Of a DNA stretch of 64,000 nucleotides, positions 16,944 to 25,767 are shown piece after piece; the stretch's first letter is position 1; the number at the start of each line of letters is the position of its first letter. Origin of the DNA: an uncultured Collinsella sp. (lineage in GTDB: Bacteria; Actinomycetota; Coriobacteriia; Coriobacteriales; Coriobacteriaceae). The stretch lies in contig CATYZE010000007.1 of assembly GCA_958415525.1 (NCBI GenBank), positions 1 through 64,000 on the forward strand. Direction: 5' to 3'. The translations under genes were made by a program, and so were the position numbers. A model generated the notes under the pieces. The model searched no databases and was not told the origin of the DNA. It was given only the letters and a program-made list of their open reading frames with translations.

Positions 16944-18122
16944 TTACAGATGAACATCGGGGTCGAGCATTTGAGCACTCACGCGCATGGATGACGCCAG
17001 GTTTTGGAACGTCTCCAGACGCAGGCTGTCGATCTGTCCGGCGTCCTCGGCCTCGCGAACGGCGCAACCCGGCTCGTGGGTGTGCGTGCAATCTCCAAAC
17101 CGGCACGCACGCGACGCCTCGACGATCTCGGGGAAGGCGCGCGCCAGACCCCGCTCATGTCCCACGAGCGGCAGGCTGCGCAGGCCCGGGGCATCGGCGA
17201 TCACGCCGGCGTCGCCCGGCAGCGCCACCATCACGCGCGCAACCGTGGTGTGGCGACCTTGGTCATCACGCTCGCGCACGCCGCCAGTGGCCAGCGCATC
17301 GTGGCCCAGCAGCGCATTGAGCAGCGTCGATTTGCCGGCACCCGACTCGCCCAAGATCATGGCACAGCTCCCGGCGGGCACGCAGGCGCGCACTTCGTCT
17401 AAGCCGAGGCCCTCGGCAGAAGATGTCACAATCACGCGCACGTCCGGACCCACCAGACGGCGCACGCGGTCCAGATCGCGCTCGAGCTCATCGGCCTCGC
17501 AGCGGTCGGCCTTGGTGAGCACCACCACCGGCTCGGCATCGCAATCGAGCGCCAACACCAGCGAGCGCGCCACGCGGTCGAGCAGCACCTCGCCGGCGCC
17601 GAGCGCCTGCACGATCAGCACGCTGTCAACGTTGGAGCAGAGCACCTGGCGCTCACCGCGGGCACGGCCACGCCAACGCTCAAAGCTCGTACGGCGCGGC
17701 AGGACGCACTCGATCACGCCCATGTCGTGCCCGGGAGCACGGCGAACCGCCACGCGGTCGCCCACGGCCGGCAGCAGGACCTCGTCCTCGCCACGCGACT
17801 TGGCAAACCCTACGGCATGCTCGGCACGAAACGTGTCATCAGCAGTCGCCACCAGCGGAAACCCGCGGTCCAGGCGCACCACGGCACCGAGCTGCATCTG
17901 CTCGGGCTCCTCGGCATGCGCGCAAAAGTCATCGAAGGCAGTCTGCTGAGCCGCATCGACCGGCAGGTCATCAAACGCCGGAACATCCTGCAGAGCATCG
18001 AGCCCCGGCACACTTGCCAGCAACTCCTCGGCAGACGCAGGGGCCTCAGTCGCAAGCTTCCGACGACGATCACGCTTAGCCCGCGCCCCCGTCGTCTTTT
18101 TCTTCGCCTTAGCCTTGCCCAC
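16944..18122 (-). CDS. rsgA: Ribosome small subunit-dependent GTPase A
   Basis: 392 aa. Circularly permuted GTPase that checks late 30S maturation. Order of motifs: an OB-like domain, G4 as TKAD, G1 as GESGAGKST, G3 as DAPGL, then the zinc knuckle CRFGDCTHTHEPGC. A lysine-rich N-terminal tail (KAKAKKKTTGARAKRDRR) precedes an acidic stretch and is an extra relative to the compact family core. The GTG at 18122 follows GGGAGGCGTTT; the longer ATG frame upstream runs through the terminator region and is rejected. Confidence 0.93.
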   Translation of the reverse strand: MGKAKAKKKTTGARAKRDRRRKLATEAPASAEELLASVPGLDALQDVPAFDDLPVDAAQQTAFDDFCAHAEEPEQMQLGAVVRLDRGFPLVATADDTFRAEHAVGFAKSRGEDEVLLPAVGDRVAVRRAPGHDMGVIECVLPRRTSFERWRGRARGERQVLCSNVDSVLIVQALGAGEVLLDRVARSLVLALDCDAEPVVVLTKADRCEADELERDLDRVRRLVGPDVRVIVTSSAEGLGLDEVRACVPAGSCAMILGESGAGKSTLLNALLGHDALATGGVRERDDQGRHTTVARVMVALPGDAGVIADAPGLRSLPLVGHERGLARAFPEIVEASRACRFGDCTHTHEPGCAVREAEDAGQIDSLRLETFQNLASSMRVSAQMLDPDVHL

Positions 18123-18201
18123 AAACGCCTCCCAGTACCCAAAATCACAACTGAGCAGGTATTTTAAATCAAAAAGAGCTGGCCGGGCAAAGCCCCAAAT
18201 C

Positions 18202-18236
18202 AAAAAGAGCCGGTCGAGCAAACGCTCGACCGGCTC
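18202..18236 (-). terminator. Terminator between the P-type ATPase and rsgA
   Basis: A perfect 13-bp stem (GAGCCGGTCGAGC) with a four-base loop and TTTTT on the minus strand. A degraded tandem copy of the same unit, AAATCAAAAAGAGCTGGCC, sits about 30 bp to its left. Confidence 0.85.
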
Positions 18237-18295
18237 ACAAACTTTCCCTCAGCCCTTTTTCATCCGCGCGCGAGAAAGCCAGCAAGGATACCGCA

Positions 18296-18384
18296 GGGCC
18301 CGCCCCGGGAGTGTTTTCTTCTGAGCGATCCCGCAGCGCGAAGCGCGAGGACCAGCGAAGAAGAAAACACGCAGGGGCGGGCCC
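18296..18384. repeat. Long imperfect palindrome after the P-type ATPase gene
   Basis: Arms of about 25 bp: the left GGGCCCGCCCC plus GTGTTTTCTTC pairs with the right GAAGAAAACAC plus GGGGCGGGCCC, apart from a short internal mismatch. The loop of about 38 bp contains a smaller GCGC-type hairpin. It starts 12 bp after the ATPase stop and may protect or end the transcript. Confidence 0.75.
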
Positions 18385-18396
18385 GGACAGGTTAGC

Positions 18397-21078
18397 TTAC
18401 TCCTTCTCGACCGCGCGCATGATCGCCTTGTAGATCTCCATCAGCGGGATAATCAGGAAGGCCAGGCCCAGCGCGGCAAGAACACCCTTGAGCTCAAGCG
18501 TCACAGGTCCAAAGAACATCTCGGCAAGCGTCGGCTGCACGGTTACGATCACCGTCAGCACCAGCGCCAGCGCGGCCGAGGCCCACAGCCACTTGTTCTG
18601 CTTCTTCATGGTGAACAGCGACGCACGACGGCTGCGCATATTGAAGCAGTGGAAAATCTCGACCATGTTGAGCGTGATGAAGGCCATCATCACGCCTTCC
18701 TCGTCGGCATTGCCGGCGATCATATCGGCGATGTGGATGTAGCCCATGTCAAAGTACACGCCCACAAAGAAGCTCGCCAGCACCAGCACAGTGATGATCA
18801 GGCCCTGGACCACGCAGTCCAGACCCATATGTCCGGCAAAGACGCCGTCCTTGGCGTTGCGCGGCTTGCGCTTCATGATGTCGCCCTCGGCATCCTCCAT
18901 GCCCAACGCGAGCGCGGGGAAGCAGTCGGTGACCAGGTTCACCCACAGCAGCTGCACCGGCTGGAAGATAGTAAAGCCGATGAGCGTGGCGATAAACACC
19001 GAGAACACCTCGGCAAGGTTGGCCGAAAGCAGGAACTGGATGACCTTGCGGATGTTGTCATAGATGCGACGGCCCTCTTCGCAGGCACCGATGATGGTGG
19101 CGAAGTTGTCGTCGGCGAGCACCATATCGGCGACGTTCTTGGTGACGTCGGTACCGGTGATGCCCATACCCACGCCGATGTCGGCGCGCTTGATGGACGG
19201 GGCGTCGTTGACACCATCGCCTGTCATGGCCACGATCTGGTCGCGCGACTTCCAAGCCTCGACGATACGGGTCTTGTGCTCGGGCTGGACACGAGCGTAC
19301 ACGCCGTAGTCTTCGATGTGCGCGTCGAGCTCCTCGTCGCTCATGCGATCGAGGTCGGCACCGGTGATGGCATGGCTGCGATCGGTGACGATCCCCAGCT
19401 GCTTGGCAATGGCCACGGCGGTGTCGATGTGGTCGCCCGTGATCATGACGGTGCGGATACCGGCGTCGTGCGCCTCGCGGATAGCGTCGGCCACCTCGGG
19501 ACGGACCGGGTCGATCATACCGGACAGGCCGCAGAAGACCAGGTCATGCTCGAGCGCAGCGGGGCTGCAGTCGGCGGGAACCTCGGTGTAGGTGCGGCTC
19601 GCCAGCGCCAGCACGCGCAGGGCCTCGTCGGCCATGGCCTTGTTAGCTGCCACGAGCTCGGCGCGACGCTCCTCGGTCAGGGGGACGACCTTATCGCCCT
19701 CGTAGATATGGGTGCACAGGCCGATCACCACGTCGGGCGCACCCTTGGTGTACTGCTCGTACTCGCCGTCCAGGGTCTCGACGACCACGGACATCATCTT
19801 GCGGCCCGAGTCGAACGGGGCCTCGCCCACGCGCGGGTGCTCGGCAGTCAGGCCAGTGAGGCCCGCCTTGCCGGCGTCGTTGACAAGCGCGCACTCAGTC
19901 GGCTCGCCCACGGCCTCGCCCAGTTCCTCGTCCCACTGGGCATCGGAGCACAGCGCCATGCCGGCCAGGAACTTCTCCTTGGGCGCAGCGAGCTCGTGCT
20001 TGACGACGGTCATCTTGTTTTGAGTAAGGGTACCGGTCTTGTCGGAGCAGATGGTCTGCGTGCAGCCGAGGGTCTCGACAGCAGAGAGCTTGCGGATGAT
20101 CGCCTGACGCTTGGCCATCTTGGTCACGCCGAGCGAAAGGACGATGGTCACGACGGCGACCAGGCCCTCGGGGATGGCGGCGACGGCGAGCGAAACGGCG
20201 ACCATAAAGGTGTCGAGCAGGGCAGTCGGGTCGGTGAGAACGTTGCCCACGCCGTGACGCAGGATGTCGACGCCAAAGATCACGACGCAGATGACGATAA
20301 CCATGATGGTAAGGATGCGGCTGAGCTCGGCGAGCTTCACCTGCAACGGCGTGAGCTCTTCCTTGGCCTCGGCAAGAGCACCGGCAATCTTGCCCATCTC
20401 GGTGTTCATACCGGTGCCGACCACGACGGCGCGACCGCGACCGTACACCACGGTGGAGCCCATGTAGCACATGTTCTTACGGTCGCCGAGTGGCACGTCG
20501 TCGGTGCCCGCGGCGAGCTCGATCACGTTGGCGTGCTTCTCGACCGGCACGGACTCGCCGGTCAGCGCGGCCTCTTCGATCTTCATCGTGGCGCTCTCGA
20601 GCACGCGGCAATCGGCCGGGACGGAGTCGCCCGCCTCGAGCATGATCACGTCGCCAGGCACGAGCTCGGCGCTCGGCAGATGTACGAGCTTGCCGTCGCG
20701 CAGCACCTTGGACTGCGCCGCGCTCATCTCCTGCAGGGCCTCGAGGGCCTCCTCGCTCTTGGCTTCCTGGACCACGCCCAGCACCGAGTTGACGATAACG
20801 ACGAACATGATGATGGCAACATCGGCAAAGTCGGGCTCGCCCTTGACCATGCCCGTGAGCGCACTGATGACGGCGGCAACGATCAGCATGATGACCATGG
20901 GGTCGGCCATCTGCTCAAAGAAACGCTTCCACAGCGGCGTCTTCTCGGCTTCCTCGAGCTTGTTAGGGCCTGTCTTGGCGAGGCGCGAAGACGCCTCGTC
21001 GTTGCTCAGGCCGAGGTTCTCATCGACACCTTGGTCGCTGAGCACCTCCGCCGCGGCGGACAGGTATTCCTTTTGCAT
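18397..21078 (-). CDS. Cation-transporting P-type ATPase, Ca2+-type (P2)
   Basis: 893 aa, full length for a PMCA/SERCA-like pump. In order: N-terminal cation ATPase domain, two membrane helices, actuator motif TGES (173-176), PEGL in helix M4 (303-306), phosphorylation motif DKTGTLT with Asp346, the nucleotide domain, TGDGVNDAP, and six C-terminal helices. PEGL in M4 and the overall layout are typical of P2A/P2B calcium pumps, exporting Ca2+ from the cytoplasm; substrate is inferred. A strong hairpin in its leader overlaps the ribosome site. Confidence 0.88.
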   Translation of the reverse strand: MQKEYLSAAAEVLSDQGVDENLGLSNDEASSRLAKTGPNKLEEAEKTPLWKRFFEQMADPMVIMLIVAAVISALTGMVKGEPDFADVAIIMFVVIVNSVLGVVQEAKSEEALEALQEMSAAQSKVLRDGKLVHLPSAELVPGDVIMLEAGDSVPADCRVLESATMKIEEAALTGESVPVEKHANVIELAAGTDDVPLGDRKNMCYMGSTVVYGRGRAVVVGTGMNTEMGKIAGALAEAKEELTPLQVKLAELSRILTIMVIVICVVIFGVDILRHGVGNVLTDPTALLDTFMVAVSLAVAAIPEGLVAVVTIVLSLGVTKMAKRQAIIRKLSAVETLGCTQTICSDKTGTLTQNKMTVVKHELAAPKEKFLAGMALCSDAQWDEELGEAVGEPTECALVNDAGKAGLTGLTAEHPRVGEAPFDSGRKMMSVVVETLDGEYEQYTKGAPDVVIGLCTHIYEGDKVVPLTEERRAELVAANKAMADEALRVLALASRTYTEVPADCSPAALEHDLVFCGLSGMIDPVRPEVADAIREAHDAGIRTVMITGDHIDTAVAIAKQLGIVTDRSHAITGADLDRMSDEELDAHIEDYGVYARVQPEHKTRIVEAWKSRDQIVAMTGDGVNDAPSIKRADIGVGMGITGTDVTKNVADMVLADDNFATIIGACEEGRRIYDNIRKVIQFLLSANLAEVFSVFIATLIGFTIFQPVQLLWVNLVTDCFPALALGMEDAEGDIMKRKPRNAKDGVFAGHMGLDCVVQGLIITVLVLASFFVGVYFDMGYIHIADMIAGNADEEGVMMAFITLNMVEIFHCFNMRSRRASLFTMKKQNKWLWASAALALVLTVIVTVQPTLAEMFFGPVTLELKGVLAALGLAFLIIPLMEIYKAIMRAVEKE

Positions 21079-21088
21079 ATAGAGTCCC

Positions 21089-21142
21089 CTCCTGGGATTC
21101 GGGCCACTCAGCAGATTGATGCCCGATCATAATTCCCAGGAG
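21089..21142 (-). promoter_or_regulatory. Leader hairpin overlapping the ATPase ribosome site
   Basis: On the minus strand CTCCTGGGA pairs with TCCCAGGAG, with an inner GATCGGGC/GCCCGA stem. The 3' arm runs into AGGAGGGG, the ribosome site of the ATPase gene. A further stem (GCCG/CGGC inside ATCAA/TTGAT) lies upstream. This layout suits translational control. It does not match a riboswitch class I can name. Confidence 0.45.
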
Positions 21143-21451
21143 AAGGGCAAGGGCTCATCAAGGCTGCCGTGCTGAGCGGCAGTTGATAGTGGAGCTATGG
21201 TACCCCAAAGCGACGCGTCTAGCCAAAACAATCCATCTGGAAACACGGCACAGGCGCAACGGTGCAGACCGTGTGATGCTCAACATTGATAAAACGTTTT
21301 TTCTTCGGCACATCGTCAAACTGAAATATCGCCCAGATAGCAGCGGTTAGAGCGGTTGGTAAAGATTTTTCATATACCGTTTTTCCCGCAAAAAATGAAC
21401 TTCCATTTCGGCATACGGTCGATTTTTTGGGGTATTCGGTCGGCATTTCGT

Positions 21452-21457
21452 TATAAT
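21452..21457 (+). promoter_or_regulatory. Probable -10 element of pyk
   Basis: TATAAT, 63 bp before the pyk ATG. The best -35 candidate is TTGGGG with a rather long 19-bp spacer. Confidence 0.45.
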
Positions 21458-21520
21458 CATTTCGGTTTTATTTCTTATGGTTTATCTATCAGCGCAAGAC
21501 GATGTCAGATGGAGGTCTGA

Positions 21521-22981
21521 ATGTACAAGCGCACCAAGATTGTATGCACCATGGGTCCCGCCTGCGATAGCGACGAGACCATCCGCGAGATGATCAAGGC
21601 GGGCATGAACGTCGCCCGTTTTAACTTCTCGCACGGATCCTACGACGAGCACCACGGTCGCATCGAGCGCGTCCGTCGTATTTCCAAGGAGCTCGGTCTG
21701 CCCGTCGGCATCCTGCTCGACACCAAGGGCCCCGAGGTCCGCACCGGCCTTCTGGTCGATGGCAAGAAGGTTGCCGTCAAGACCGGCGACAAGATCGTCG
21801 TCACCGCTCAGCCCACGTCCGAGGATTTCCACGGCACCGCTGAGCACATCTCCCTCGACTACCTGGCTCTGCCTTCCGAGGTCGAGAAGGGCTCCCTCAT
21901 CCTGATCGATGACGGCCTGGTTGCCCTCGAGGTCGAGTCCGTCAGCGGCCAGGACATGACCTGCGTCGTTAAGAACGACGGCCTGATCGGCGAGCGCAAG
22001 GGCGTCAACATGCCCAACGTCAACATCTCGCTGCCCGCCATCACCGAGCGCGATCGTCAGGACATCCTCTTTGGCCTGACCGAGAACATCGACTACATCG
22101 CCGCTTCCTTCATCCGTGACGGCGAGTCCGTCCGCGGCATCCGCGAGCTTTGCCGCGAGAACGGCGGCGAGCACGTGACGATCTTCCCGAAGATCGAGTG
22201 CGCCCTGGGCGTCGAGAACTTCGACGAGATCCTCGAGGCTTCCGACGGCATCATGGTCGCCCGTGGCGACCTGGGCATCGAGATCAAGCCCGAGCTCGTT
22301 CCGCACATCCAGAAGGAGATCATCGCCAAGTGCAACGCGGCCTACAAGCCCGTTATCACCGCTACGCAGATGCTCGACTCCATGCAGCAGAACCCGCGCC
22401 CGACGCGCGCCGAGGTTGCCGACGTTGCTAACGCCATCTACGACGGCACCGACGCCGTTATGCTCTCTGGCGAGTCCGCTGCCGGTAAGTACCCGGTCGA
22501 GGCCGTTAAGATGCAGGCCAGCATTGCTCTCGAGACCGAGAAGTACCTCCCGGCCCACGCTCCGCTCGAGGTTCCGGCCGATGCTCACGGCACCCGCGTT
22601 GTCAACAACGTTGTGGGTATGTCCGCTGTGAACATGGCTACCACCGTTGGCGCCAAGTGCATCACCGTGCCGACGACCACCGGTCGTACCGCTCGCCTGA
22701 TCTCGCACTTCCGTCCCAACATGCCGATCTGTGCGTTCTCCCGCCACGAGTGGGCCGTCCAGCAGATGATCATGTACTGGGGCGTTATCCCGCACCAGGC
22801 CGAGATTACCCAGGGCACCGTCAACGGCACGATCGTCAAGGCGATCGAGACCGCTAAGGAGCTCGGCTACGTCAAGACTGGCGATTTGACCGTCGCTACC
22901 GCCGGCGATCCCCGCATGAGCGTCCAGCTCGAGGACAAGGTCTCCTCGACCAACGTCGCTTACGTCGCTCAGGTGCGCTAA
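21521..22981 (+). CDS. pyk: Pyruvate kinase
   Basis: 486 aa. Last step of glycolysis: phosphoenolpyruvate plus ADP to pyruvate plus ATP. Visible motifs: TKIVCTMGPAC at the N terminus, MNVARFNFSHG, the active-site IFPKIECALGVENFDEIL, MVARGDLGIE and TATQMLDSMQQNPRPTRAEVAD. The C-terminal domain is complete, without an extra PEP-utiliser domain. GGAGG lies seven bases before the ATG. The gene uses T-ending codons more than its neighbours, as expected for a highly expressed gene. Confidence 0.97.
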   Translation: MYKRTKIVCTMGPACDSDETIREMIKAGMNVARFNFSHGSYDEHHGRIERVRRISKELGLPVGILLDTKGPEVRTGLLVDGKKVAVKTGDKIVVTAQPTSEDFHGTAEHISLDYLALPSEVEKGSLILIDDGLVALEVESVSGQDMTCVVKNDGLIGERKGVNMPNVNISLPAITERDRQDILFGLTENIDYIAASFIRDGESVRGIRELCRENGGEHVTIFPKIECALGVENFDEILEASDGIMVARGDLGIEIKPELVPHIQKEIIAKCNAAYKPVITATQMLDSMQQNPRPTRAEVADVANAIYDGTDAVMLSGESAAGKYPVEAVKMQASIALETEKYLPAHAPLEVPADAHGTRVVNNVVGMSAVNMATTVGAKCITVPTTTGRTARLISHFRPNMPICAFSRHEWAVQQMIMYWGVIPHQAEITQGTVNGTIVKAIETAKELGYVKTGDLTVATAGDPRMSVQLEDKVSSTNVAYVAQVR

Positions 22982-23010
22982 GTCGTACTTGCAAGCATAT
23001 TTGCATTGCA

Positions 23011-23047
23011 AAGGGCCCGGAAGGCATTGCCTTCTGGGCCCTTTTTT
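23011..23047 (+). terminator. pyk terminator
   Basis: AAGGGCCCGGAAGGC pairs with GCCTTCTGGGCCCTT across a three-base loop, followed by TTTTTT. Confidence 0.92.
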
Positions 23048-23184
23048 AAGACCTTCTTCATATGCCGCTTCATCGATTTGCGTTCAGTCGCGAGCCTTTC
23101 CGATGCCGAGCGCACCACCGAAGATGCCCTGCGACGGGAGCTATTGGTCGATTGGGATGAGCTGTTCGCCGTCAAGCCGGCCGG

Positions 23185-24033
23185 CTAGCAGCTAGCGATC
23201 AGGGGGACTGCGGGAACGTCAGAAGCAGCAACGCGGGCCGCAAATCCCGCCTCGGTCAGCTCGATAACCTCGGTAAAAGTCGCGTCGAAGAACTCCTCGG
23301 TCAGCAGGCGGTATGGCGGATGGTCGGGCTCGCCGGGGTTTTCGCGCACGATCTCGTGCATAACGCCGATGGTCTTGAGCACATACTCCTTATGGATGGG
23401 ATACTGCCCAAAACGCGTCGCCGCAGTATACAGGCGATCGGTCGCGCGCGGAATTGAAACAATGCCGAGCGTCTTGCCAAACCAGTCAAAGTCGCCTTGC
23501 TTTTTAATGCGGAACTCCTCGCACGGCTTGCCGCCGTGCGCCTCCAGGTACTGATTCACGCGCGTATTCCATACGGTATCGGCCACCAGATGCGACCAGA
23601 CGCCCAGCGTCAAATCGAGCAACGACTGCGCCACGTCCTCGGACGCAAGCGAGAACTCACGAGCGCTGGGACCGATAACCGGCTCAGCATCCCTATAGCG
23701 CTGGGGATAGTGCACGCGATTCAGTCGCTCGCGCTCCTCGACAATCGAGGTGGCCTCGGCGGGTTCGCCCGCGGGTGCGCCTTTAAGCAACGGTGCCACA
23801 TAGGTATCCCAGAACTCGTGCTCGCGCGGCTTAGGGATAGGCTCGGGCTTGGCAAAGTGCGTAATGCGATACGGAATGGGATCAGCGATACCGGGAACCA
23901 TATAGCCCACGAAGATATCCGGAACCACGCAGCCAAACAAAAAGGCATTGCGGTCGCGAACGCTATTGGCAAGCGCGCCGGTGCGCTCCAGCAAACGCTC
24001 CGTCTGAGCGATATGAATGTTCCAACTTGGCAT
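23185..24033 (-). CDS. Zinc-dependent phospholipase C family protein
   Basis: 282 aa from the ATG at 24033; an ATG at 24045 is possible but lacks a ribosome site, while GGGGGTGG precedes the chosen one. The N terminus MPSWNIHIAQTERLLE and the segments RNAFLFGCVVPDIFVGY and LDLTLGVWSHLVADTVWN are typical of the phospholipase C/S1-P1 nuclease-like zinc family, with His and Asp residues as likely zinc ligands. No signal peptide is seen. The natural substrate is not known for these bacterial members. Confidence 0.75.
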   Translation of the reverse strand: MPSWNIHIAQTERLLERTGALANSVRDRNAFLFGCVVPDIFVGYMVPGIADPIPYRITHFAKPEPIPKPREHEFWDTYVAPLLKGAPAGEPAEATSIVEERERLNRVHYPQRYRDAEPVIGPSAREFSLASEDVAQSLLDLTLGVWSHLVADTVWNTRVNQYLEAHGGKPCEEFRIKKQGDFDWFGKTLGIVSIPRATDRLYTAATRFGQYPIHKEYVLKTIGVMHEIVRENPGEPDHPPYRLLTEEFFDATFTEVIELTEAGFAARVAASDVPAVPLIASC

Positions 24034-24113
24034 AGCCACCCCCATAAAAAACCTGGATAACTATACCATCACGGCAAAGCCGCGCGGGCGGCTACGCACG
24101 CTCTACGCAGCAA

Positions 24114-24872
24114 CTAGTCCGTAGCACCGCTTTCGGTTCCATACGACGGCGAAGGCGCCTCGACCACGTGGTGATATCGATCGATATAGATTGCACGGGC
24201 ACCCAGGCGTCGGACCAAATCCTGGTGATGTGTGCTCATCAAGACCGTCTTACCCGCCTCGATGTAGGCCAGCAAGAAGTTGACCACGATGTCGCATGAA
24301 TCCTCGTCGAGCCCATTGGTAGGCTCGTCGAGGACCAAGATATCTGGGTTCATCGACACCACCGCAGCCAGCGCCACACGCTTCTTTTGCCCGCCCGAGA
24401 GCTGATAGGGAGAGGCGTCGGCAAGGTCGGCAACCTGGAACAGCCCCATGGCATCGCGCACGCGGCGCTCGAGCTCGTCTGCTGGCAGCCCCATCTGCGC
24501 GGGACCAAAAGCAACTTCCTCGCCCACCGTAGCGCAAAACAGCTGAGCATCGGCATTTTGAAACACAAAACCTATGCGCTGATGAAAACGCTGAGCGGCC
24601 GCGGAATCCTTTAGAAACGCCGCATCAATCACGTGCCCGTCAAACAGGTATGCCCCTGCGTCCGCGAGTTCAAGGCCGTTAATAAGGCGCATAATCGTCG
24701 TCTTACCGCAGCCGTTGGGACCGAGCAGGGCAACGAGTTCACCACGATCGACCTGCAGCGACACACCATCGACAACCGTATGGCCCGTATAGGAAAACAC
24801 CACGTCGCGCAGCTCGATGAGCGGCGCGCCCTCGGCGCCGCCCGCGCCGTTCGTGCCCGCCACACTATTCAT
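24114..24872 (-). CDS. cbiO: Energy-coupling factor ABC ATPase (CbiO type)
   Basis: 252 aa from the ATG at 24872. Walker A GPNGCGKTT, Q-loop in VFQNADAQLF, signature LSGGQKKRVALA, Walker B ILVLDEPTNGLDED and the H-loop in STHHQDL are all present. It powers uptake through CbiQ and CbiM. Start choice is uncertain: TTG at 24884 has GGGAAGGG at good distance, and ATG at 24908 is also in frame. Last gene of the cbiM-cbiQ-cbiO operon. Confidence 0.9.
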   Translation of the reverse strand: MNSVAGTNGAGGAEGAPLIELRDVVFSYTGHTVVDGVSLQVDRGELVALLGPNGCGKTTIMRLINGLELADAGAYLFDGHVIDAAFLKDSAAAQRFHQRIGFVFQNADAQLFCATVGEEVAFGPAQMGLPADELERRVRDAMGLFQVADLADASPYQLSGGQKKRVALAAVVSMNPDILVLDEPTNGLDEDSCDIVVNFLLAYIEAGKTVLMSTHHQDLVRRLGARAIYIDRYHHVVEAPSPSYGTESGATD

Positions 24873-24930
24873 ATCGATTGTCAAAACGTCGCCCTTCCCT
24901 ATTTGCATCCCCAGCCGGAACCAGCAGCGC

Positions 24931-25767
24931 CTACAGCACGGCGCACAACACTGCCAGCAGCGCCACGCCGGCCGCATAGACCGCATCGCGCCAGCCAAAC
25001 CCGACGCGCGCGGGCGCCGGATACGCACCGGCAAAGCCGCGGCAAAGCATAGCCTCGTCCATTGCGCGACTGCATTCCATCGCCTTGATAAAGGTCATGC
25101 CCATGATACCCGCGATCGAATCGGTACGCGAAAATCCCTCAGGCGCACAGCCAACGCTGCGCAGCATGACCGATTCGCACAGATCGTGCGCCGTGCGACC
25201 CAGCACCTCAATGTGCTTGAGCGCCATATCAAACGTAAAGATAACTTCGTCGGGTAGATGCAGCATCTTGAGCGCCGCCGACATGCGGCTCCACGTGAGG
25301 GTCCACGAAACGCCCAGCACCAGCGACACATTAATGAAGGTCTTGAGCGCAATCTTGAGCATGGCGCCCGTGGCAGACGCGCCCAGCAGCAGGGCAGGCA
25401 GTGCCAGAACCACCGCGAGCCCCGCAGCGCCAAGCGCCGGCACAAAGGTTGCCCGCAGCCCGCGTGCGGGGCGCACGGCAACGAGCACCAGCGCGACAGC
25501 CGCCATCAACATGAGGTACAGCGGGCTCTGCGTCAGACACACACACAGGACGCAAACGAACATCCCCACCAGGCGCACCGGAGCCGAAACGGAAGAAAGG
25601 GCGCGGTCGATCATCGACCCGCCCTCGTGCGCGCCTCCACCCAGGCGAACCCGCTCAAGCAGGCTCGCCAGGTGCAGGACGTTCTTTTGCATCACGCGAT
25701 GACGAGCACCCGTGGGCTCATACCGCTGCTCGGCCGCAAGCCAGCTAGGCAGTTCGACCGTCGCCAT
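24931..25767 (-). CDS. cbiQ: ECF transporter transmembrane component (CbiQ type)
   Basis: 278 aa, with hydrophobic helices around residues 65-80, 85-100, 115-130 and near the C terminus. The coupling helices contain the Ala-Arg-Gly-like motifs of the family (ECSRAMDEAMLCRGFAG). It connects the ATPase to the substrate-specific CbiM. Its ATG overlaps the cbiM 3' end by 23 bp, showing tight coupling. Confidence 0.85.
   Translation of the reverse strand: MATVELPSWLAAEQRYEPTGARHRVMQKNVLHLASLLERVRLGGGAHEGGSMIDRALSSVSAPVRLVGMFVCVLCVCLTQSPLYLMLMAAVALVLVAVRPARGLRATFVPALGAAGLAVVLALPALLLGASATGAMLKIALKTFINVSLVLGVSWTLTWSRMSAALKMLHLPDEVIFTFDMALKHIEVLGRTAHDLCESVMLRSVGCAPEGFSRTDSIAGIMGMTFIKAMECSRAMDEAMLCRGFAGAYPAPARVGFGWRDAVYAAGVALLAVLCAVL

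Larger units (their letters stand above)
21079..21520. other. Divergent intergenic region between the P-type ATPase and pyk
   Basis: 442 bp with no credible gene; a 75-codon frame on the minus strand has no ribosome site or recognisable content. The left part is the structured ATPase leader. The right part is AT-rich and carries the probable pyk promoter, with TATAAT at 21452-21457 about 60 bp before the pyk ATG. Confidence 0.6.

Noticed and set aside
18649..21132. 827-codon frame antisense to the P-type ATPase
   Set aside because: Same third-position effect; composition dominated by His, Asp, Gly and Val, no domain.
21219..21446. 75-codon minus-strand frame between the ATPase and pyk
   Set aside because: Lies in the AT-rich promoter region, lacks a ribosome site and has no recognisable motif.
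23085..23188. Short plus-strand coding remnant downstream of pyk
   Set aside because: The frame gives a tail with plausible composition, but it has no start, no ribosome site and no recognisable family; too little evidence for a pseudogene.
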